47,292 nt of DNA from Scytonema sp. RU_4_4 (GCA_012031965.1 JAAUSC010000030.1:1-47292), one strand, 5' to 3'; shown: positions 33,172-42,967, numbered from the stretch's first letter. Notes: a model not told the origin generated them from the sequence alone. Numbers and translations are program-made.

Positions 33172-33819
33172 TTACAATGGACCGGAAATCCCTTGTTTGC
33201 GAATCATCAAGAAGTGCAGCAGCATGAAGACGGCAATTAGCCAAGGCAGTACAAAAGTGTGTGCGCTGTAGTAACGAGTTAGTGTCGCTTGACCAACGCT
33301 TGAACCGCCGCGCAGTAAGTCAGCCATCAGGGTACCGACCACGGGAATCGCTTCTGGTACACCGCTGACGATTTTCACAGCCCAGTAGCCAACTTGGTCC
33401 CAAGGTAGCGAATAGCCAGTTACGCCAAAGGAAACTGTAATCACAGCTAGAATGACGCCACTGATCCAAGTCAATTCGCGTGGCTTTTTAAAGCCACCCG
33501 TCAGGTAAATCCGGAAAACGTGCAAAATCATCATCAACACCATCATACTGGCAGACCAGCGGTGGATGGAGCGAATGAGCCAGCCGAAGTTCACTTGATT
33601 CATGATGTACTGCACGGAGGAGTACGCTTCAGTGACGGTTGGCTTGTAGTAGAATGTCATGGCAAATCCAGTCGCGAACTGGATAAGAAAGCACGTCAGT
33701 GTAATGCCACCTAAGCAGTAGAAGATATTGACGTGAGGAGGGACGTACTTGCTGGTGACGTCGTCAGCAAGCGCTTGTATCTCCAAGCGCTCCTCAAACC
33801 AGTCGTAGACGTTAGCCAT
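33172..33819 (-). CDS. petB: Cytochrome b6
   Basis: A 215-aa protein with four transmembrane helices and bis-His heme ligands in the second and fourth helices ([39 protein letters not shown]). The Cys in NIFYCLGG is the site for the covalently bound heme c(n). The start [20 protein letters not shown] is conserved, including the length of 215. It is the first gene of petBD and divergent from ctpA, with about 380 bases between. Confidence 0.98.
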   Translation of the reverse strand: MANVYDWFEERLEIQALADDVTSKYVPPHVNIFYCLGGITLTCFLIQFATGFAMTFYYKPTVTEAYSSVQYIMNQVNFGWLIRSIHRWSASMMVLMMILHVFRIYLTGGFKKPRELTWISGVILAVITVSFGVTGYSLPWDQVGYWAVKIVSGVPEAIPVVGTLMADLLRGGSSVGQATLTRYYSAHTFVLPWLIAVFMLLHFLMIRKQGISGPL

Positions 33820-34201
33820 ACAATCTCAAGTTCCTAGAAATCGATTCGCGGTTGATAAATTTCCCAAATTATTTCAGCTTTGGGATCTTGCTAAAGAAGC
33901 ATTTGCTCATTTACTTTTGAGGAGTCAGAGTGTTAATAGTTAAAAAAAACTCCACACTCACCAAAAGAGGGTATGTATTGCACTCCTTTCACATCCACAC
34001 ACACGGCGGTGGTGGATACAAAGTAGATTTTATCTTTATTGGAAGTAGAATGCGCACTCTTTGATGTTGATCGAACAACTTCTTGATGAGAGCAATGCAC
34101 CACTTCTATAAAAAAAGTAACATAGTCGAGAGACAGATTTCATTAAAAAGCAAGCTAGCTCGGGCAAACTCTGGCAATTCGGGTTGAAAGTGGAAGTAAA
34201 A
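33820..34201. other. Divergent petB/ctpA regulatory region
   Basis: No gene is seen. Promoters for petBD (leftward) and ctpA (rightward) must lie here. There are a GAGT...ACTC inverted pair near 33924-33953, a T-rich tract, and a CACACACACGGCGGTGG stretch near 34000. I could not assign -35/-10 elements with confidence. Confidence 0.5.
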
Positions 34202-35446
34202 ATGGGGTTCATGCAGAAGAAAGTTTTTCAGGCGGGATTATCCCTGCTATTAGCGTTTTGGGCAGTTTTTTGCGGCTTTTGCCAACCTGCGTTGGCTTTA
34301 ACAGACGAACAAAAGCTGGTCTCAGAAGTGTGGAGAATTGTTAATCGGACATATCTGGATGAAACATTTAATCATCAAAACTGGGCGTCGGTAAGGCAGA
34401 AGGCTCTGGCAAAGCCATTCAAAGACCATCAATCTGCTTATTGGGTCATCCAAAACATGCTCCAGAGCCTTGACGACCCTTTTACCCGTTTTTTAAACCC
34501 GGAACAGTACCGCAGTCTGCAGGTCAATACTTCTGGGGAACTTATGGGAGTTGGATTGCAAATTGCTCTCAATGCTGAGACTGGTAAATTAGAGGTTGTG
34601 GCTCCTATTGCAGGTTCACCAGCAGAAAAAGCTGGAATTCGACCACGTGATTGCATCTTAAAAATTGAGGGTATTCCTACAGAAAAACTGACCCTTGACG
34701 AAGCAGCAGCCAAAATGCGGGGACCGATTGGTAGTCCTGTGACATTGTTCATTGAACGACAAGGAGAAGTAGAATGGCAAGTTCAACTGGTGCGCGATCG
34801 CATTGCGTTGAACCCAGTCGTGGCAGAATTACGCTCTTTCCCTCAAGGAAAGTCTATTGGCTATCTTCGCCTCACACAATTTAATGCCAATGCTCCTATG
34901 GAGTTGGCACACGCCATTTCTAGTTTAGAAAAAAAAGGGGCTGATGCCTACATCCTCGATTTGCGAAATAACCCAGGCGGACTCTTGCAGGCAGGAATTG
35001 AGATTGCCCGTTTATGGTTAGAATCTGGTACTATTGTCTACACTGTGAATCGGCAAGGTCTTCAAGGGAACTTTGAAGCGTTTGGTTCCGCCATAACTCA
35101 TGACCCCTTGGTGGTTTTGGTTAATCAAGGAACTGCCAGCGCAAGCGAGATTCTTGCTGGTGCATTACAAGATAACAAGCGTGCTGTTTTAGTAGGAGAA
35201 ACCACCTTTGGCAAGGGCTTAATCCAGTCCTTATTTGAATTATCTGATGGTTCCGGCTTAGCTGTCACTATTGCTAAGTATGAAACCCCCAACCACCACG
35301 ATATCAATAAACAAGGTATAAAACCAGACAAATTGATTTCCTCTGAACCAATCACTCGCGAACAGATTGGCACAGAAACTGATGCTCAATATCAAGCCGC
35401 CGTAGAACTTTTAGCGAAAAACTCTGTCGTGGCGGGAGCCTCATAG
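34202..35446 (+). CDS. ctpA: Carboxyl-terminal processing peptidase (D1 maturation), S41A family
   Basis: A 414-aa protein. The N-terminal 33 residues are a signal peptide for the thylakoid lumen (QAGLSLLLAFWAVFCGFCQP, then ALA). The PDZ domain is about residues 105-190 (LMGVGLQIAL, AGIRPRDCILKIEG). The S41 protease domain follows, with catalytic Ser313 (GTASASEILAGAL) and Lys338 (TTFGKGLIQS) 25 residues apart, as in plant and algal D1 protease. It removes the C-terminal extension of the precursor PsbA/D1 so that the Mn cluster can assemble. The ATG at 34202 is preferred over the TTG at 34184; an ATG at 34211 is also possible. Confidence 0.95.
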   Translation: MGFMQKKVFQAGLSLLLAFWAVFCGFCQPALALTDEQKLVSEVWRIVNRTYLDETFNHQNWASVRQKALAKPFKDHQSAYWVIQNMLQSLDDPFTRFLNPEQYRSLQVNTSGELMGVGLQIALNAETGKLEVVAPIAGSPAEKAGIRPRDCILKIEGIPTEKLTLDEAAAKMRGPIGSPVTLFIERQGEVEWQVQLVRDRIALNPVVAELRSFPQGKSIGYLRLTQFNANAPMELAHAISSLEKKGADAYILDLRNNPGGLLQAGIEIARLWLESGTIVYTVNRQGLQGNFEAFGSAITHDPLVVLVNQGTASASEILAGALQDNKRAVLVGETTFGKGLIQSLFELSDGSGLAVTIAKYETPNHHDINKQGIKPDKLISSEPITREQIGTETDAQYQAAVELLAKNSVVAGAS

Positions 35447-35502
35447 TGTGGGTTATGGGAGGAGAGAAGGAGGGGGGGATGGGGAGACAAGGAGAAGCTC
35501 TT

Positions 35503-35557
35503 TCCCCTTGTCCCCTTGTCCCCTTGTCCCCTCATCCCCTCATCCCCTCATCCCCTC
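35503..35557. repeat. Octamer tandem repeats (CCCCTTGT / CCCCTCAT)
   Basis: Three CCCCTTGT units followed by three CCCCTCAT units between ctpA and the convergent MBL-fold gene. It is preceded by a purine-rich strand that could pair with it in part (GGGGAGACAAGGAG). Confidence 0.8.
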
Positions 35558-35565
35558 CATCCTCC

Positions 35566-36342
35566 TCAAAGCAAAGGTTGTGCTTGTTGTAAAGCCGTTA
35601 AATCCAGAGACGCGAGGCGCTCATAAGCATTATCGATAACACGCTTTCGACGGAGAAATCCTGTGTTGGCACCAGGACAAATGTACTGGAGTGTTTCTGG
35701 TGTGAATCGTTCTAGTAGCAACTTGACACTCTTGATTTGTCGGAACCAGTGAAAAGTTTTGGCTGTTCGTAGGGGCATAGGTTCACTGTATTGGTTAGGG
35801 AGAATATGACGCCCAGAAAATAGCACACCTCCTCGCTGTTGGTAGTAAAGGCAAGATGAGCCAGGAGAATGACCAGGTGTCCAAATCAATTGCGCTGTTG
35901 AATTTAAAGAAAACTCTATACTAAAGGTAGTTACAGTTAGTCCAGGTAATAGGTAAGCTTCTTGCTCTTGAATCAAAACCTCACAACTGAAGGTTTTCTG
36001 AATTTCTGCTGTTTTCCCAATAGCGCCCCGATGAGTCAGAAATAAATGGCGCACACCCCCATGCGATCGCAAAAAATCTTGATTAATTTGATCACTCGCT
36101 GGACAATCTATCAGAATATTGCCTTCGTTTCCTACAATAAAATAAGCAGTCCCTCCTAGCGTGTCCCTGTTTGGTGGAAATGCAAAAATTGTATTTGGTG
36201 CGAAGTCCGATCCAAGAGTTGTCCGAGTAGAGGGTTTCTCCGTTTCGAGCTTCGGGGGGTTTCCTTCAATCAGAACTTCGTCACAGAAGACTAAGTGTGG
36301 TAGCTTTGCTCTATAACTTGACTCTTGAGGCAAGGGATACAT
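35566..36342 (-). CDS. MBL-fold hydrolase-like protein with degenerate metal-binding motif
   Basis: A 258-aa protein. The fold is recognisable by TAYFIVGNEGNILIDCPAS, VRHLFLTHRGAIGKTAEIQ, LIWTPGHSPGSSCLYYQQRG and VLFSGRHILPNQ. The usual THxHxDH motif reads THRGAIGK, and the later SGD reads SGR, so most metal ligands are lost while the TPGHSPGS His remains. It may be a non-catalytic or altered-metal relative. It is convergent with ctpA. Close relatives in cyanobacteria are annotated simply as MBL-fold hydrolases; the substrate is unknown. Confidence 0.82.
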   Translation of the reverse strand: MYPLPQESSYRAKLPHLVFCDEVLIEGNPPKLETEKPSTRTTLGSDFAPNTIFAFPPNRDTLGGTAYFIVGNEGNILIDCPASDQINQDFLRSHGGVRHLFLTHRGAIGKTAEIQKTFSCEVLIQEQEAYLLPGLTVTTFSIEFSLNSTAQLIWTPGHSPGSSCLYYQQRGGVLFSGRHILPNQYSEPMPLRTAKTFHWFRQIKSVKLLLERFTPETLQYICPGANTGFLRRKRVIDNAYERLASLDLTALQQAQPLL

Positions 36343-36536
36343 GAGGGAAACTGTTAGGTGAAGAGTTGTAATAAATCAGGTTACAGTGTTGGACTTTTGA
36401 AGTTGAAACGAAAAAATGACCAGGACTGTTGACTGTTGTCAAAAAAATTGAATATTGGGGGTAGATACTTGTGGCAAGTGCTACACAGCACTTAACAACA
36501 AGTAAAACTTAACATCTTAAAACAACTGAAAATCAC

Positions 36537-38015
36537 ATGAATTTTTGGTTTCTTCTTCTACTGGGATTATTAACTTACCTAATGGTGCAGCGCAGTGTTG
36601 CTCAAATGACCAGAACACCCGTGTGGCTGTTGTGGCTAGTACTCATGACACCAGCACTGCTATGGACAACTTGGACAGTGATGTACGGGGGAAAACAACC
36701 TCCGCCAAGAGCGTTGATGATTTGGCCATTAATTGTTTGTCCTCTGTTATACTGGGTATTGTTTCAGTGGGGTCGTCCCTCACTAAAAGGGACTCAGACT
36801 GAACCACAAAAATTACCAGAATCACAACCGGATATACATAATATCGCAGAATCAGCACCAGTGCGTCCCATTGAGCCAACAGAAGAAACCCAGCTAAGAA
36901 ATTGTTTTCCCTGGTCTACATACTATATTCAAGACATTGAGTATCGACCACAGGCAGTTATCTGCCGAGGTCAGTTGAGAACGGCACCAAGCAGCGCCTA
37001 CCAGCGGATTAAGGCAAATGTTGAAGCCCAATTTGGCGATCGCTTTTTAGTTATCTTTCAAGAAGGTTTTAATGGTAAACCTTTCTTTGTGCTTGTTCCA
37101 AATCCTCAAGTGGCAAAAGCTAACAATCGCGCTCAGGAAAAGATAACGCGACCGGGATTTGCGCTCATGCTACTAGTAGTGACGTTAATAACGACGACCT
37201 TAGTAGGTATACGAGTTGCTGATGTCAATCCTACAACACTTGCATCCAACCCATCTGAACTTTTGAAGGGATTGCCCTATGCCTTGGGTCTAATAACGAT
37301 TCTGGGTACGCACGAACTTGGTCACTACTTAACGGCGCAATACTACAAAATTCGCTCAACGCTCCCTTACTTTATCCCAATGCCTTTCTTTTTGGGAACC
37401 TTCGGTGCATTTATTCAAATGCGTAGTCCAATTCCCAACCGCAAAGCTTTATTTGACGTCAGTATCGCTGGACCAATTGCTGGCTTTATAATCAGCTTGC
37501 CACTTCTGTTATGGGGTTTAGCTCATTCCCAGATAGTTCCCCAGCCGGAGAAAACAGGATTGCTTAACACAGATGCACTCAATCCCAAATATTCAATCCT
37601 CATGGCGCTACTTTCAAAGCTAGCTTTGGGAAGTCAGCTAACGTTAAACTCAGCGATTGATATGCATCCAATCGCAGTAGCTGGTTTTCTAGGACTGATT
37701 GTAACAGCACTGAATTTAATGCCAGTCGGACAACTGGATGGAGGTCACATAGTCCATGCAATGTTTGGGCAAAGAACAGCAGTCGTGATTGGTCAAATTT
37801 CTCGCTTGTTACTGCTACTACTTTCTTTGATACAGCCAGAATTTTTTCCGTGGGCGATTATCTTATTGTTCTTACCATTGATTGATGAACCCGCGTTGAA
37901 TGATGTCACAGAACTTGATAATAAACGTGACATAGGAGGGTTGCTAGCGATGGCTTTGTTGGTCATAATTGTACTGCCGCTGCCGCAAGCACTTGCTCAG
38001 TTGTTACAGATTTAA
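36537..38015 (+). CDS. Site-2 protease family (M50) membrane peptidase
   Basis: A 492-aa integral membrane protease. Two or three helices lie at the N-terminus (MNFWFLLLLGLLTYLMVQRS), followed by a soluble domain (about residues 95-200). The M50 core has the zinc motif H259-E-L-G-H263 in ILGTHELGHYLTAQYY and the second-ligand motif LMPVGQLDGGHIVHAMFG with Asp401. The C-terminal helices are conserved. The layout resembles plant chloroplast EGY proteases. It cleaves transmembrane substrates such as anti-sigma factors; the target is unknown. A good rho-independent terminator follows at 38082. Confidence 0.93.
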   Translation: MNFWFLLLLGLLTYLMVQRSVAQMTRTPVWLLWLVLMTPALLWTTWTVMYGGKQPPPRALMIWPLIVCPLLYWVLFQWGRPSLKGTQTEPQKLPESQPDIHNIAESAPVRPIEPTEETQLRNCFPWSTYYIQDIEYRPQAVICRGQLRTAPSSAYQRIKANVEAQFGDRFLVIFQEGFNGKPFFVLVPNPQVAKANNRAQEKITRPGFALMLLVVTLITTTLVGIRVADVNPTTLASNPSELLKGLPYALGLITILGTHELGHYLTAQYYKIRSTLPYFIPMPFFLGTFGAFIQMRSPIPNRKALFDVSIAGPIAGFIISLPLLLWGLAHSQIVPQPEKTGLLNTDALNPKYSILMALLSKLALGSQLTLNSAIDMHPIAVAGFLGLIVTALNLMPVGQLDGGHIVHAMFGQRTAVVIGQISRLLLLLLSLIQPEFFPWAIILLFLPLIDEPALNDVTELDNKRDIGGLLAMALLVIIVLPLPQALAQLLQI

Positions 38016-38081
38016 CTTGAAAAGAATACAGAACGGGCTACGCCCCGCTGCGCTAACAGAAATCAGAAATCAGAATGCAAT

Positions 38082-38106
38082 AAGTTGGGGTGTGAATCCC
38101 CAACTT
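38082..38106 (+). terminator. Rho-independent terminator of the site-2 protease gene
   Basis: AAGTTGGGG (38082-38090) pairs with CCCCAACTT (38098-38106), a perfect 9-bp stem with a 7-base loop, directly followed by TTT. It lies 67 bases after the stop codon and before the convergent HlyD gene end. Confidence 0.85.
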
Positions 38107-38177
38107 TTTACCTAATCGTACAGAATTCTTCCTAATACCAAATCAGTTCTGCCAATTACGCGCCTATCGAACAGACG

Positions 38178-39725
38178 TTACCTTACTGACTTGAGGCTAT
38201 CAATCTGCTTGGTAAATAAATCGCTGAAAATGCTCATGACAGTGCGGTTACGTACCTTAATATTTGCAGTGATTGACATCCCTGATTGTAGAGGTAATTC
38301 CTGATTATTAACAACCAAAGATTGTCGGTCTAAGCGTATTTTGGCAGGGAAACTGTCATATGGACGAATTTGCTCAGGCGGTAAAGCATCAGAACCAATC
38401 CAAACTAACTCACCCTTAATATCGCCAAACTCACTAAAGGGAAAAGAGTCAATTCTAATATTGACTTTCATTCCCTGTCTCACAAAACCAATGTCTTTAT
38501 TGGTAATAAAAACTTTAGCAGTGAGAGCTTCATCCGGTACAATTTTGAGAACTGGTTGACTAGGGTTAGCAACAAATCCAGGAGACTTGGCTTTCAGGTC
38601 GAAAACAATACCGTCAGATGGAGAACGCACTTCTTGATATTGCAAAGTTACCTGAGATTGGCTTATCTGACTATCAATTTCAGCAATCCGCTTTTCATTT
38701 TCTATGATGACTTTGTTCAAATCTCTATCAAGGGTCGCAATTTGTTTCTCATTGTCAGCAATTTTTGTGAATAAATCCTTTTTCGCTGCAGCCATTGTAT
38801 TTCGGAGCTTTTCTTTTGATTGTGCGATCGCCAATCGTAAACGTAGTTGCTCTTGAGCCAACTGTTCCACTTCAGCTTGGCGCGTGCTAACTTCCTGTTG
38901 TTGCTGAAGGTATTGCAGGCGAGAAACCCCTCCTTCTTTGGCAAGTTTCTCGATATTCTTAAGAATAGTCTGATTAACAGACTTAATTTCTCTAGCAGAG
39001 GATAGCTTAATTTGTGCTTGATTGAGTTGTCTTGCTAATTTTTCTGTTTCCAATTCAGCATCTACAAGTCGAGAGTTTAATTCTGCTTCGCTAAATTCTA
39101 GACGTGCTGCTTCCTCTGGTACTAATTGAATGTTTTTAGAGTTTCCACTCAATTGAGCGCGGTACAATCGATTTTCTGCCAGTAGTGCCATTCGGTTTTT
39201 CGTCAGAGAAGCTATTCCTGGAGGCAGATTGATTTGCTCAATTGAGAGTTGTGGCTTTGATAAAGCATTTTTCGCAACAAGTTGTGTACGGTAGAATAAA
39301 ACTTCCTGCTTTAATGCGTTGCGAATTTTCTGTAGAGAAAGCAGTTGCGATCGCGCTGCTGTTGGATCTAGCCTTAACAGCACATCACCACGGCGTACCT
39401 TTTGCCCATCCTTAACATAAACAGCTTTAACAACCCCATTCACAGGTGTCTGTACTTCCTTTACAGTATCTTGCGGTTCTAGTTTCCCCTGAGCTGGAAC
39501 TGCTTCGTCAATTCTGGCTAAATTTGCCCAAAGTACCACCAAAGTTGTCATTCCCAGCAGTCCCCAAAGAATCGCTCGTGACAATAAAGGCGACTGTTTC
39601 AGCACAACAGATGGTGTAGATTCGCTATGTTTAGCAAATTTTACGGGTACTTTGATCTCACTGTTTAGTATTTTTCGAGAAAGTGCAGATTGTTGCTCAA
39701 GTTTCATTCCGTTCAATTCACGCAT
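38178..39725 (-). CDS. HlyD-family membrane fusion protein (type I secretion)
   Basis: A 515-aa adaptor. It has one N-terminal transmembrane helix (ILWGLLGMTTLVVLWANLA, about residues 52-70), a lipoyl half-motif (GVVKAVYVKDGQKVRRGDVL), long coiled coils (about residues 110-370, Gln/Glu/Lys-rich), the second lipoyl half (VRSPSDGIVFDLKAKSPGFV) and a C-terminal beta-barrel. It bridges the inner-membrane ABC exporter and an outer-membrane TolC-type channel. It follows the ABC transporter gene by 138 bases on the same strand, separated by heptamer repeats. No TolC or substrate gene is in the window. Confidence 0.93.
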   Translation of the reverse strand: MRELNGMKLEQQSALSRKILNSEIKVPVKFAKHSESTPSVVLKQSPLLSRAILWGLLGMTTLVVLWANLARIDEAVPAQGKLEPQDTVKEVQTPVNGVVKAVYVKDGQKVRRGDVLLRLDPTAARSQLLSLQKIRNALKQEVLFYRTQLVAKNALSKPQLSIEQINLPPGIASLTKNRMALLAENRLYRAQLSGNSKNIQLVPEEAARLEFSEAELNSRLVDAELETEKLARQLNQAQIKLSSAREIKSVNQTILKNIEKLAKEGGVSRLQYLQQQQEVSTRQAEVEQLAQEQLRLRLAIAQSKEKLRNTMAAAKKDLFTKIADNEKQIATLDRDLNKVIIENEKRIAEIDSQISQSQVTLQYQEVRSPSDGIVFDLKAKSPGFVANPSQPVLKIVPDEALTAKVFITNKDIGFVRQGMKVNIRIDSFPFSEFGDIKGELVWIGSDALPPEQIRPYDSFPAKIRLDRQSLVVNNQELPLQSGMSITANIKVRNRTVMSIFSDLFTKQIDSLKSVR

Positions 39726-39745
39726 AGCCGTAGTTATTAAAGTTG

Positions 39746-39859
39746 TCAGTTATTAGTTATCAGTTATCAGTTATCAGTTATCAGTTATCAGTTATCAGTT
39801 ATCAGTTCATGCTCACTGTGTACTGTGTACTGCTCACTGCTCACTGTTTACTGTGTACT
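39746..39859. repeat. Two adjacent heptamer tandem arrays
   Basis: About eight copies of AGTTATC at 39746-39807, followed by a degenerate 7-base array (TACTGTG, CACTGCT) at about 39815-39859. They fill most of the spacer between the ABC exporter and HlyD genes. They are a hallmark of short tandemly repeated repetitive sequences in heterocystous cyanobacteria. Confidence 0.9.
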
Positions 39860-39863
39860 GATT

Positions 39864-42848
39864 TTAAAGCTGTGCTTCCTGTTGTTGATAAAGGCAGTAG
39901 TAACGCCCTTTTTGCGCCATCAGTTCATTGTGGGTTCCCTGTTCTGCAACTAATCCTCGCTCTAGTAGCAAAATGATGTCAGCATTCTTGATTGTACTTA
40001 AACGATGGGTAATAAAAAAGACTGTTTGTCCTCGGAATGCTTCTGCCAAGTTCTCACAGACTTGCCGTTCAGATTGATAATCTAGAGCACTGGTTGCTTC
40101 ATCAAGAATCAACAAGCGGGGGTTTTGTAAAACTGTACGAGCAATAGCAATACGCTGTCGCTGTCCTCCAGATAAAGCTGAGCCTCTCTCTCCGACTCTG
40201 GAGTTATAGCCATTGGGCAAAGACATAATAAAGTCATGGGCTGCTGCAACTTTGGCTGCTGCAATAATTTCATCGGTTGTGGCGTCGGGATTTGTTAGCG
40301 CAATATTTTCCTGTATGGTACCGTCAAACAAAAGGGAGTCTTGCAGCACCATGCCAATCTGACGGCGCAGGGAATAAAGTTCTATTTTGGCAATGTCGTA
40401 GCCATCAATGAAAATTCTGCCAGACTCTAAGTCATACAGTCGTGGTAAAAGTTTCATCAAAGTGCTTTTACCAGAACCACTCTGTCCGACAATACCGACA
40501 AATTTTCCGCTTGGAAACTCCAGGTTAATATTATTCAACTGAAGTGGAGCACTCGGTGTGAAGCGGAACGAGACGTTTTCATACTTGACAGCGCCATCAA
40601 TGGCTGGTAAAGGAATGTTTTGACTGTCTTCATCAACTTCTGACGGAGTATCCAAGATGTCTGCAAGACGTTCCAGAGAAAGAGCCGTCTGTTGGAAGTT
40701 CTGCCACAACTGGGTTAATCGTAGTAAAGGAGCGGTGACATAGCCAGAAATAATGCGAAAAGCAATGAGTTGTCCTAAGCTGAGTTTTCCTTGCAGTACC
40801 AAGAAGGCTCCTACCCATAACACCAGTAAGGAAGAGACTTGGTTAAGAAAATTACTGGTGACACTAGCAGCCGTGGAAGTGACAACAGTTTGGAAACCTG
40901 CAGTGACATAATTACTGTAATATTCTTGCCACCGCCAGCGCGATCGCAATTCAATATTTTGCGCTTTCACTGTTTGAATACCAGACAGCGCCTCGACTAA
41001 ATAAGATTGTGTTTGGGAGTAACGTTCAGCTTTGAAACGCAGTTGACGACGCATGATTGAGGAAAAAACGATCGTGAGAAAAGCAAACAAAGGTATAGTC
41101 GCCAAAGCCACAAGAGTCAAGAGCCAACTATAGACCATCATGACCACGATGTAGATGGTCGAAAAAACTGCGTCCAACACCACCGTTAAAGCAGTTCCTG
41201 TCATAAAGGAGCGAATATTTTCCAGTTCACTGGCGCGAGTGGCTAGCTCCCCGACAGGACGTCGTTCAAAATAGCGCAAGGGTAAACGGAACAAACGGTC
41301 AATAATTTCTGAGCCTAGAGTCAGGTCAATCCGGTTAGTCGTATCAACAAATAGATAAGTGCGGACACTCGTTAAAAGTCCTTCAAAAACAGCCATGATT
41401 AAGAGCAAAATACCCAATACATTCAGGGTTTCATAGCCGTTTTGAATAATCACTTTGTCAATAATGATCTGGATGACTAAAGGATTAGCCAGACCGAAGA
41501 CTTGGACAAAAAAGGAAGCAATGAGAACTTCCAACAAAACTTTGCGGTATTTCAGCAGAGAAGGAACAAACCAGCGTAAACTAAACCGCTGTCTGGGGGT
41601 ATACTTGGCAATTTTGAGGAGCAATACCTGACCTTCTTGCCCCCAATTCTCAACAAAATAGTCAGGCTCTTGCTGAACAATGCCAACTTCCGGTATACCC
41701 AGCACGAGTTTTTTCTCGCTAATTTCATAAAGGATAGCGAAAGTATCTTGCCAGCGAATCATAGCTGGAGCTTGCAGTTTTGTGATTGCTCCTGCTGATA
41801 TGTTTATCATTTGAGTATTTAACCCGATGAGTTCAGCAACAGCACCGCAAAGCTGTAGTGAAAGGGTTTGAGTGCGCTGAATCTGATTGTTCAGGATTTG
41901 ATCAATGACATCCCGGCGAAAGGGCATATTTAAATGCTGGCTCAGCATTTGGAAGCAAGCCAAAGTTGCGTTGATAGGACCTCTACCATGAACATGAGGA
42001 TACTTTGGCTGTGATTGACTCTGTGATGGTTTTTCTAACCCAGGAGGATGGTCAGGTGCATAGGGTATTCGTTCTAGTAAGGAGTCTATGCTTGAGGAAT
42101 TTCTGGTTGGAGACACAGATGCAGACATAGAAAAGGTTGCCCGAGGCAAACCTAGTAAGCGAACATAACCAAAAGTTTGTACCTCTAGATGTGTCATGAA
42201 ATCGTCTAGTTGTAAGCGACTTCCTACAGGAAAATCTTTCAGTATCCCACCGCTGACAAACCATGTCAGTTCTGGGTCAAGCTGCTCCAAAGGTATTTTC
42301 TCTTCTAGGAATGTGCAAACGACAGCCTTATCTAAAACTTTCAGAGTCAGTTCTTTGATATCTACTGCACCATATGAAGCCAGCACAGCTTCACTATCAG
42401 CTCGCTTTCCCAATTCATGACTCAGTAGCTCAAAAACTTCAACAGCACTACAGCGATTTTCAAAGCAAAGAGCAATAGCAGGAAAATTTCTCAGTAATGC
42501 GAGAAACTCTGTAGCGTTTAGAGTCAGACAAACGGTTTCTGTAGAGGCTATGACTGTTTCGCATGGAATCCCTCTAAGTAAACTCGTCCAACCCAGGATT
42601 TCTCCTTTTTTAACTAATTGCAGTGTTTCTGGTATCTGAGCATTAGGGTCATAACTCAGTAAGCGAGCCTGTCCTTCATATAGGATTGATATTTGAGCAG
42701 GCATTTGTTCCCGCACCAAAACGCTTTGACCCATACGGTAGCGCAACATCTCAAACTTTGGAACTAATTTTGCCAGTTCTCGTGCTGGCAGTTGATTGAA
42801 GGGAAATAATTCAGAGATAAACTCTTGTATAGAAGCAGTATAAGTCAT
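39864..42848 (-). CDS. Type I secretion ABC transporter with cNMP-binding and inactive C39-like domains
   Basis: A 994-aa exporter. A cyclic-nucleotide-binding-type domain at about residues 13-135 (MGQSVLVREQMPAQISILYEGQARLL, written here as its FELL-flanked start) precedes a linker and a C39-like domain (about 290-410). In this domain the usual DCG motif is NAT in INATLACFQML, so the catalytic Cys is gone; it resembles the docking domain of HlyB rather than a peptidase. The transmembrane domain follows (about 425-705). The ATPase domain has Walker A GQSGSGKST, the signature LSGGQRQR, Walker B LLILDEATSALD and the H-loop ITHRL. The architecture recalls HetC-like and bacteriocin-type exporters of cyanobacteria. 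The substrate is unknown. Confidence 0.92.
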   Translation of the reverse strand: MTYTASIQEFISELFPFNQLPARELAKLVPKFEMLRYRMGQSVLVREQMPAQISILYEGQARLLSYDPNAQIPETLQLVKKGEILGWTSLLRGIPCETVIASTETVCLTLNATEFLALLRNFPAIALCFENRCSAVEVFELLSHELGKRADSEAVLASYGAVDIKELTLKVLDKAVVCTFLEEKIPLEQLDPELTWFVSGGILKDFPVGSRLQLDDFMTHLEVQTFGYVRLLGLPRATFSMSASVSPTRNSSSIDSLLERIPYAPDHPPGLEKPSQSQSQPKYPHVHGRGPINATLACFQMLSQHLNMPFRRDVIDQILNNQIQRTQTLSLQLCGAVAELIGLNTQMINISAGAITKLQAPAMIRWQDTFAILYEISEKKLVLGIPEVGIVQQEPDYFVENWGQEGQVLLLKIAKYTPRQRFSLRWFVPSLLKYRKVLLEVLIASFFVQVFGLANPLVIQIIIDKVIIQNGYETLNVLGILLLIMAVFEGLLTSVRTYLFVDTTNRIDLTLGSEIIDRLFRLPLRYFERRPVGELATRASELENIRSFMTGTALTVVLDAVFSTIYIVVMMVYSWLLTLVALATIPLFAFLTIVFSSIMRRQLRFKAERYSQTQSYLVEALSGIQTVKAQNIELRSRWRWQEYYSNYVTAGFQTVVTSTAASVTSNFLNQVSSLLVLWVGAFLVLQGKLSLGQLIAFRIISGYVTAPLLRLTQLWQNFQQTALSLERLADILDTPSEVDEDSQNIPLPAIDGAVKYENVSFRFTPSAPLQLNNINLEFPSGKFVGIVGQSGSGKSTLMKLLPRLYDLESGRIFIDGYDIAKIELYSLRRQIGMVLQDSLLFDGTIQENIALTNPDATTDEIIAAAKVAAAHDFIMSLPNGYNSRVGERGSALSGGQRQRIAIARTVLQNPRLLILDEATSALDYQSERQVCENLAEAFRGQTVFFITHRLSTIKNADIILLLERGLVAEQGTHNELMAQKGRYYCLYQQQEAQL

Positions 42849-42930
42849 GCAATTTTGGATGAGTTACGAGTCCGAATGAGGCAGAGTGCGTTGCGCGGGT
42901 CCCCCCGTTGAGTGCATCTGCTGTTCATGA

Positions 42931-42967
42931 GTCAACAATCAAAAGTCTTGGACTTTTGATTGTTGAC
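42931..42967. repeat. Perfect 17-bp inverted repeat with 3-base loop
   Basis: GTCAACAATCAAAAGTC (42931-42947), loop TTG, GACTTTTGATTGTTGAC (42951-42967). It lies 83 bases upstream of the ABC exporter start codon, within its probable leader or promoter region. Confidence 0.9.

Noticed and set aside
39746-39859. Possible CRISPR or origin iterons in the heptamer array
   Set aside because: Units are 7 bases, contiguous, with no spacers; typical heptamer repeats of heterocystous cyanobacteria. No dnaA/repA gene nearby.
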